A stretch of 64,000 bases of DNA, taken from assembly GCF_017991995.1 (NCBI RefSeq), contig NZ_JAGOPN010000007.1:186001-250000 (forward strand), given 5' to 3'. The notes below the pieces were generated by a model that worked only from the letters and a program-made list of their open reading frames with translations, did no database searches and was not told the DNA's origin. A program made the position numbers and the translations under genes. This DNA is from Pseudacidovorax sp. GTDB lineage: Bacteria > Pseudomonadota > Gammaproteobacteria > Burkholderiales > Burkholderiaceae_C. Below are positions 58,757 through 64,000 of this stretch, piece by piece (position 1 is the first letter of the stretch; every line of letters starts with the position of its first letter).

Positions 58757-59634
58757 TGCGCGACCTGTCGCAGGACAGCCGCTGGCTGTCGATCAACACC
58801 GCCACCCTCCGCCGCCAGCGCGGCGCCGAGGTGCCGCTGGCGCGCATCATCGACCAGTGCGCCGAGCAGGGCATCCGCGCCATCAGCCCCTGGCGCGACC
58901 AGGTGGCCGCCGCCGGGCTGCAGGCCATCGGCCGGCAGCTGCGGGCGCTGGACATGCAGCTGTCGGGCTACTGCCGCGGCGGCTTCTATCCTGCCGCCGA
59001 TGCGGCCGGCCTGCGCGCGGCGCTGGACGACAACCGCCGGGCCATCGACGAGGCCAAGGCGCTGGATGCGCCCTGCCTGGTGCTGGTGGTCGGCGCGCTG
59101 CCCGGCGCCCTGGAAGGCAAGCCGATCCACAAGAACATTACCCGCGCCCGCAGCGAGGTCCGCGATGGCATCGCCGCCTCGCTGGAGTACGCGCGCAGCG
59201 TCGGCATGCCGCTGGCCATCGAGCCGCTGCATCCCATGCAGGCCGCGGAACGGGCCTGCGTCAACACGCTGGAGCAGGCGCTGGACCTGTGCGACGCGCT
59301 CGACCCGGACCGCACGGGCATGCTGGGTGTCGCCCTCGATGCCTACCACTGCTGGTGGGATCCGAAGCTCGAAGCGCAGACCGCACGCGCCGGCCGGGAC
59401 CGCCTGCTGGCCTACCACGTGTGCGACTGGCTCACGCCCACGCGCGACCTGCTCAACGACCGCGGGATGATGGGCGACGGCGTGATCGAGCTGCGGCAAC
59501 TGCGCGGCTGGGTCGAGGCCGCGGGCTACGCGGGGCACTGCGAGGTGGAGATCTTCTCGACGCAGGACTGGTGGCAGCGCGACGGGGAGGAGACGCTGCG
59601 CATCTGCATCGAGCGGCATCGCAGCGTGGTGTGA
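58756..59634 (+). CDS. Sugar phosphate isomerase/epimerase-like (AP endonuclease 2) protein
   Basis: A 292-residue TIM-barrel of the xylose isomerase-like/AP_endonuc_2 family: ALEGKPIHKN, LAIEPLHPMQAAERA (metal-binding Glu and His), GVALDAYHCWWDP and GHCEVEIFS (C-terminal metal Glu). Such enzymes isomerise or epimerise keto-sugars or act as hydroxypyruvate isomerases. ATG 58756 overlaps the DUF993 stop, so it ends the catabolic operon. Confidence 0.9.
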   Translation: MRDLSQDSRWLSINTATLRRQRGAEVPLARIIDQCAEQGIRAISPWRDQVAAAGLQAIGRQLRALDMQLSGYCRGGFYPAADAAGLRAALDDNRRAIDEAKALDAPCLVLVVGALPGALEGKPIHKNITRARSEVRDGIAASLEYARSVGMPLAIEPLHPMQAAERACVNTLEQALDLCDALDPDRTGMLGVALDAYHCWWDPKLEAQTARAGRDRLLAYHVCDWLTPTRDLLNDRGMMGDGVIELRQLRGWVEAAGYAGHCEVEIFSTQDWWQRDGEETLRICIERHRSVV

Positions 59635-59644
59635 GGGGCGCGCG

Positions 59645-59678
59645 CCGTTCGGCCCTTCGACGCGCCCAGGGTGAACGG
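59645..59678. repeat. Short degenerate extragenic palindrome (CCGTTCGG type)
   Basis: CCGTTCGGCCCTTCGAC with a degenerate inverted arm ending GTGAACGG. The ends match the repeat at 26571-26631. It lies directly after the catabolic operon and before the EamA gene. Confidence 0.5.
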
Positions 59679-59705
59679 ATTGAGGCCGCGTTACCCTCGC
59701 CCTCC

Positions 59706-60620
59706 GTGCCTTCCCTCCCCTCCCCCGATCCGACCCGTCGCGGCCGACGCGCCATCGGCTGCATGCTCGGCGCCATGGCGTGCTTCGTCGTCAACGACGC
59801 GCTCAGCAAGTTCGTCAGCCAGGGCCTGCCGGCCGGCCAGCTCATCTTCCTGCGCGGGCTGATGGCCACGCTGCTGGTGCTGGCCGTGGCCGTCGTGCTC
59901 GGCGAGCACCGGCGCCTGGGCGCCCTTCGCCATCCGCGCGTGCTGCTGCGCGCCGGCGTGGATGCCTGCGCGACGGTGATGTACCTGCTCTCGCTGTTCA
60001 GGCTGCCGCTGGGCAACGCCACCGCCATCAACCTCGCGGCACCGCTCTTCATGACGGTGTTCGCCGCCATCTTCCTGCGCGAGCGGCCGGGCGCGGCGCG
60101 CTGGTGGGCCGTGGGAATCGGGTTCGTCGGCGTGCTGCTGGTGGTGCAGCCGCGCGGCGACGGCTTCAACGCCTGGGCGCTGCTGTGCCTGGCGGCGACG
60201 CTGTTCCATGCCACGCGTGACCTGCTCACCCGCGGGCTGGATCCGGCCATTCCCTCCATCGTGGTCACGCTCTCCACCGCATTGGCCGTCACCCTGCTGT
60301 CGGGCGCGCTGTCGGTGGCCGAGGGCTGGCAGCCGGCCACGGCCGGGCAGCTCGGGCTGCTGGCGCTGTCTTCCGCCTTTCTGGCCACCGCCTACTTCCT
60401 GCTGATCCAGTGCATGCGCCAGGGCGAGGTGTCGCTCACCGCGCCCTTCCGCTATTCGGCCCTGCTCTTCGCCGTGGGCCTGGGCTACGCTGTCTGGGGC
60501 GACGTGCCCAATGCCTGGGCCTGGGCCGGCATCGCGCTGCTGGTAGGCTCGGGCCTGCAGGTGATCCGCAGCGAGCGCAACCGCCAGCCGGTGCGCACGC
60601 TGGAGGCGCAGGCGGAATGA
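59706..60620 (+). CDS. EamA/DMT-family transporter
   Basis: A 304-residue protein with ten predicted helices in two EamA repeats, beginning around GCMLGAMACFVVNDALSKF. Start is probably GTG 59706; the first ATG (59763) would leave a complete first helix and is the alternative. Substrate unknown. It is transcribed in the same direction as the catabolic cluster, 71 bp after it, and could export or import its compound, but the repeat in the gap argues for a separate unit. Confidence 0.86.
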   Translation: MPSLPSPDPTRRGRRAIGCMLGAMACFVVNDALSKFVSQGLPAGQLIFLRGLMATLLVLAVAVVLGEHRRLGALRHPRVLLRAGVDACATVMYLLSLFRLPLGNATAINLAAPLFMTVFAAIFLRERPGAARWWAVGIGFVGVLLVVQPRGDGFNAWALLCLAATLFHATRDLLTRGLDPAIPSIVVTLSTALAVTLLSGALSVAEGWQPATAGQLGLLALSSAFLATAYFLLIQCMRQGEVSLTAPFRYSALLFAVGLGYAVWGDVPNAWAWAGIALLVGSGLQVIRSERNRQPVRTLEAQAE

Positions 60621-60649
60621 AGGCGACAGCAAGGGCTTTGACCCGCTCC

Positions 60650-60655
60650 TAGAAT
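60650..60655 (+). promoter_or_regulatory. Candidate -10 box of the FMN-riboswitch transcript
   Basis: TAGAAT at 60650-60655, 33 bp upstream of the start of the riboswitch aptamer, in the position expected for a -10 element. No convincing -35 is seen at 17 bp. Confidence 0.35.
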
Positions 60656-60687
60656 CCGCCCGCGGTCACCCTCGGGTGGCCGCCAAG

Positions 60688-60856
60688 CGTTCTCAGGGCA
60701 GGGTGAAATTCCCTACCGGCGGTCATGGTGGAAGGCGACTTCCGCACGAGCCCGCGAGCGCCCGCCGCTGCAGCCTTGACGGGCCGTGGTGGCGGGGTCA
60801 GCAGATTTCGGTGCGATTCCGAAGCCGACGGTCACAGTCCGGATGAAAGAGAGCGC
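60688..60856 (+). ncRNA. FMN riboswitch (RFN element)
   Basis: The conserved RFN blocks appear in order: CAGGGCAGGGTGAAATTCCC TACCGGCGG at 60694-60722, GAGCCCGCGAGCG, GGTCAGCAGATTTCGGTGCGATTCC (in parts), GCCGACGGTCACAGTC and GGATGAAAGAGA closing near 60856. It binds FMN and would lower expression of the downstream lumazine synthase. The expression platform between 60860 and 60930 contains a GCGGCCAGG/CCTGGCCGC hairpin and a GCCG...CGGC stem followed by TTTT (about 60894-60927), a candidate terminator. Confidence 0.93.
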
Positions 60857-60982
60857 GAGATGCGGCCAGGCCCCTGGCCGCGTGCGGCGCCATGCCGTGC
60901 GCGGTCTGCGGGTCGGGCGCGGCTTTTCGTGCGTGTTCTCGATGCCCTGATTCAGGCCCACCCTTTGTTCAAAGGTAACACC

Positions 60983-61486
60983 ATGAGTCAGCTCAACGAC
61001 CTTCCCCTCCAGATCCTGCCCGCCCTGGGCGACCGGCGCATCGCGCTGGTCGAGGCCCAGTGGCATGCAGACATCGTCCACCAGGCGCGCGACGCCTTCC
61101 TCGCCGAGATGGAACGCCTGAGCGTGCCCGCCTCGCAGATCGACATCTTCGACGTCCCCGGCGCCTTCGAGATTCCCCTGCATGCCAAACGCCTGGCTCG
61201 AAGCGGCCGCTATGCCGCGGTGGTGTGCTGCGCGCTGGTGGTCGACGGCGGCATCTACCGCCACGAGTTCGTGGCCAGCACCGTGGTCGAGTCGCTGATG
61301 CAGGTGCAACTGGAGACCGAGGTGCCGATGATCTCGGCCGTGCTCACGCCGCACCACTTCCACGAGCACATCGAGCACCGCAAGTACTTCCACCGCCACT
61401 TCGCGGTCAAGGGCACCGAAGCCGCCGAGGCCTGCGTGAAGACCATCGCCGGACTTTCGCGGCTGGACGCGCTGCTGGCCGCCTGA
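60983..61486 (+). CDS. ribH: 6,7-dimethyl-8-ribityllumazine synthase, type II
   Basis: A 167-residue lumazine synthase, penultimate step of riboflavin synthesis. The PGAFEIP motif and the HHFHEHIEHRKYFHRHF segment match the RibH2 (type II) lineage known from Brucella and Mesorhizobium, which forms decamers, and not the common icosahedral RibH1. It stands alone under an FMN riboswitch; the main rib operon is not in this window. ATG 60983 is chosen by family N-terminus; an earlier ATG at 60725 lies in the riboswitch and is not used. Confidence 0.9.
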   Translation: MSQLNDLPLQILPALGDRRIALVEAQWHADIVHQARDAFLAEMERLSVPASQIDIFDVPGAFEIPLHAKRLARSGRYAAVVCCALVVDGGIYRHEFVASTVVESLMQVQLETEVPMISAVLTPHHFHEHIEHRKYFHRHFAVKGTEAAEACVKTIAGLSRLDALLAA

Positions 61487-61540
61487 GGGCGCGCAGTCGC
61501 GGGGCGGCCTGGCGGCGGGCCGCCCGAGCCTTGCGTCGGC

Positions 61541-62008
<468 letters not shown>

Positions 62009-62083
62009 GGCGGCATTGTCCGGGCTGGTGCGCGCACCGGCTCACCACTTGCAAGCATGCGTACCCCAGCGGGACAGGCGGGC

Positions 62084-62920
62084 TCAGGACGGGCAGCCGG
62101 CAGCGGGCCGCCGCGCGAGGCGGATGCCGTCCGGCAGTCCTGGAATGCCGCGCCGCACCAGCAACTGGCCGTCGCTCCAGATCAGCCAGGGCCGCAGTTG
62201 GCCACCGACCGGCGGCGGCAGGCTCGCGCCGTCGATGCGGCCGCGCCACTGCACGGGGGTCCCGGCGCCGCGCGCGAAGGTGGCCTGGTACGCCAGCATC
62301 GACTGACGAAAGCTGAGCTGGAAGCCGCCCGGCGCGCACCATGCGCCTTCGACCGGTGCCGGCACGCGCCAGAGAGAGATGCGCTGCGTCCGTAGACGGC
62401 CGGGACTGCGGTCGGGCAGCTCCACGGTCTGCGTCTGCTCGGCCGGCCAGCCGGACAACCCGTCCGTGTCGGAGATCACCCGCGTGCCCGGCGCCAGACG
62501 CAGCAGCGCCGGACGCAACTGCTGCTGCGATTCGGGCGGGAGGTGCATCACGATGACGCTGGCGCCGGTGAGGCGCGTGCGCAGGAGGTCTTCCTCGCGG
62601 AACACGACCCGGTCCGCCACGCCCGCCTGGGCCGCGCGCTGGCGGGCGCGGTCGAGCAGCTCGGGTTCGGTCTCGACGCCGGTGGCGCGCGCACCGGCCA
62701 GCGCCGCGGCCACGACCACGCGGCCTTCTGCCGTGCCCAGGTCGAGCAGATGGTCGTCGCTGCGCAGCGCGGCCATCCGGACGATGGCCTGGGCGAGCCG
62801 CTCGGCCGCCACCATCGATGCCACGGCGGCTCCATCGCCCCGCGGCTGCGCCACGACCGTGGGCACCGCGGCCATCGCCGCGGGCCCAAGCAGCAGAAGC
62901 AGGAGAGGTCGGCAGCGCAT
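62084..62920 (-). CDS. Secreted SAM-dependent methyltransferase-like protein
   Basis: A 278-residue protein with a signal peptide (MRCRPLLLLLLGPAAMAAV, about 1-25) followed by a class I methyltransferase-like core: DHLLDLGTAEGRVVVAAA (motif I with DLGTAEG), a GVETEPELLDRA motif and VIVMHLPPES. A secreted SAM-fold protein is odd, because SAM is not expected in the periplasm; it may bind another ligand, or the leader may be a membrane anchor. An upstream start at 62956 is less likely. Divergent from arsC. Confidence 0.72.
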   Translation of the reverse strand: MRCRPLLLLLLGPAAMAAVPTVVAQPRGDGAAVASMVAAERLAQAIVRMAALRSDDHLLDLGTAEGRVVVAAALAGARATGVETEPELLDRARQRAAQAGVADRVVFREEDLLRTRLTGASVIVMHLPPESQQQLRPALLRLAPGTRVISDTDGLSGWPAEQTQTVELPDRSPGRLRTQRISLWRVPAPVEGAWCAPGGFQLSFRQSMLAYQATFARGAGTPVQWRGRIDGASLPPPVGGQLRPWLIWSDGQLLVRRGIPGLPDGIRLARRPAAGCPS

Positions 62921-62949
62921 CCGGCCAGTATGGTGGGAATAATTCCCGG

Positions 62950-63306
62950 ATGCCAAGCAACGACGCCACGATCTATCACAACCCCGCCTGCGGCACCTCG
63001 CGTAACACGCTGGCGATGCTGCGCGAGCGGGGCATCGAGCCCACGGTCATCCACTACCTGAAGACACCGCCCGACCGCGACACGCTGCGGCGCCTGTGTG
63101 CGGACAGCGGCCTCGGCGTACGGGGCGTGCTGCGCGAGAAGGAGGCGCTGGCCGCCGAACTCGGCCTGCTCGATCCCGCCCGCAGCGACGAGGCGTTGCT
63201 GGATGCGATGCTGGCCCACCCGGTGCTCATCAACCGCCCGCTGGTGGTCACGCCGAAGGGCACGCGGCTGTGCCGGCCCAAGGAGGTGGTGCTGGAGATC
63301 CTCTGA
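62950..63306 (+). CDS. arsC: Arsenate reductase (glutaredoxin type)
   Basis: A 118-residue glutaredoxin-dependent ArsC: catalytic Cys14 in HNPACGTSRNTLAML, then LKTPPDRDTL and the Arg-rich LINRPLVVTPKGTRLCRP anion-binding region. Reduces arsenate to arsenite, which needs an exporter; no arsB or arsR is seen here. The neighbouring MFS gene is not an obvious arsenite exporter. Length is shorter than E. coli plasmid ArsC (141). Confidence 0.92.
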   Translation: MPSNDATIYHNPACGTSRNTLAMLRERGIEPTVIHYLKTPPDRDTLRRLCADSGLGVRGVLREKEALAAELGLLDPARSDEALLDAMLAHPVLINRPLVVTPKGTRLCRPKEVVLEIL

Positions 63307-63428
63307 GTGCCGTCGCCCGGTGTCGGGCGAAAGCGCGACAGCGACGGCACGGCGGATCGGTCGGCGGCGGCCTGGAAGTCCTCGCCGTGTTCCTGCGGCC
63401 TGCACTGCCGACCCGTGGCGCGGGAAAG

Positions 63429-64000
63429 TCAGGCCGAAGCCGGCGTCAGCAGCTCGCGCCGCGCCCGGCGCACATTGAAAGCGCTGGCGATCAGCACGGC
63501 CTGCACCATCGCCAGCCCCAGGATCACGCTGGTGTACTGGCCGGCGTCCATCAGGCGGCCGAAGATCAGCGGCGCCACCGCCTGGCCGATGTCCAGGCCC
63601 GCGTACACCACGCCGTAGACCCGCCCGCTGGCATTGGCCGGCGTCGAACGCTTGACGATCAGGTCGCGCGAGGGGCCGGCGATGCCCGAGGCGAAGCCCA
63701 TGGCGCCGAACAGCACCGGCACCACCGCGGGCGGAAAGCTCGCCAGGCCCAGCACCAGCGCCAGCACGGCGGCGATACCGAAGCCCGCCCCCACGATGCG
63801 CTCGCAGCGCGTCGGGTCCGAGGCCAGGAAGCCGCCCAGCACCATGCCCACTGAGCTGGCCACCATGTACACCGTCACGCAGATGGCCACCAGCGCCACC
63901 GGCACCTCGTGCAGCCGGCCGGCAGCCTGGGGCGCGAAGGTCTGCACCACGCTGATGACCATGGCGTAGAAAAAGAAGAAGCCGAAGCACATCCACACCG
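63429..64000 (-). CDS. MFS transporter, 5'-truncated by window edge
   Basis: The C-terminal 189 residues of a major facilitator protein with six hydrophobic helices (the C-terminal half), ending RRARRELLTPASA. Frame is open to the window edge, where it reads MWMCFGFFFFYAM. The GIAGPSRDLIVK and GLDIGQAVAPLIFGRLMD stretches fit MFS metabolite exporters. Substrate unknown. Confidence 0.85.
   Translation of the reverse strand, partial: VWMCFGFFFFYAMVISVVQTFAPQAAGRLHEVPVALVAICVTVYMVASSVGMVLGGFLASDPTRCERIVGAGFGIAAVLALVLGLASFPPAVVPVLFGAMGFASGIAGPSRDLIVKRSTPANASGRVYGVVYAGLDIGQAVAPLIFGRLMDAGQYTSVILGLAMVQAVLIASAFNVRRARRELLTPASA

Noticed and set aside
60725-60982. N-terminal extension of lumazine synthase through the leader
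   Set aside because: The sequence is the FMN aptamer and expression platform; the family start is ATG 60983.

Overview
The window is a high-GC, gene-dense chromosomal segment from a betaproteobacterium, most likely Burkholderiales of the Comamonadaceae type (Variovorax, Acidovorax or Hydrogenophaga relatives). This rests on gene content and order (folC-SPOR-cvpA-purF-metZ-gltX; thrS-infC-rpmI-rplT-pheS-pheT-ihfA-merR), on the protein sequences and on solute-binding proteins of the Bug family. I see no phage, insertion sequence, CRISPR array or plasmid functions. Both ends cut through genes: a secreted lipocalin-like/AttH protein on the left and an MFS transporter on the right.

Layout. 1-1.5 kb: tail of the AttH-like gene and six tRNA genes on the minus strand, read as Ala-Glu-Asp-Ala-Glu-Asp, with the Asp-Glu part duplicated. 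1.5-8.5 kb: minus-strand housekeeping block folC, SPOR protein, cvpA, purF, metZ, gltX, with ATGA overlaps linking purF-metZ-gltX. 8.6-17.3 kb: mixed small genes (Spx/ArsC-like protein, ppnP, murB, yajQ, aspartic protease, RidA, plsY, ybaK, aldo/keto reductase). 16.3-25.1 kb: a molybdenum-hydroxylase (form II CO-dehydrogenase-like) operon coxS-coxL-coxM-moxR-VWA-coxG-xdhC, with a divergent GAF/Fis-HTH regulator that lacks an AAA+ domain. 25.2-34.3 kb: thioredoxins, DUF1304, YigZ, poxB, mutS, an Anbu-type proteasome homologue and an alpha/beta hydrolase. 34.5-43.7 kb: uppP, tRNA-Pro, and the translation block thrS-infC-rpmI-rplT // pheS-pheT-ihfA-merR. 44-49.5 kb: aceA, GGCT-like protein, EamA transporter, SWIB protein, and a ThDP enzyme of the acetolactate synthase type.

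49.6-59.6 kb is the most accessory-looking part: a TetR regulator with matching operator palindromes, then ten co-directional kilobases encoding a Bug binding protein, a phytanoyl-CoA-dioxygenase-like oxygenase, a complete NMT1/SsuABC-type ABC importer, an enolase-superfamily enzyme, a Gfo/Idh/MocA dehydrogenase, a DUF993 aldolase-like protein and a sugar-phosphate isomerase/epimerase-like protein. It reads as an uptake and catabolic pathway for an unidentified polyhydroxylated or sugar-acid substrate. 59.7-64 kb: EamA transporter, an FMN riboswitch ahead of a type II lumazine synthase, EVE protein, SAM methyltransferase-like protein, ArsC and the MFS fragment.

The clearest regulatory discovery is upstream of thrS: a 20-codon leader ORF with four Thr codons in its first eight, followed by an intrinsic terminator just before thrS, which is the architecture of ribosome-mediated attenuation. 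Other regulatory structure includes an ATC start on infC (typical of IF-3 autoregulation), a strong terminator separating rplT from pheS, tandem ATAAGAC repeats with a perfect palindrome upstream of aceA, and an 18-bp palindrome in front of the Bug-led cluster.
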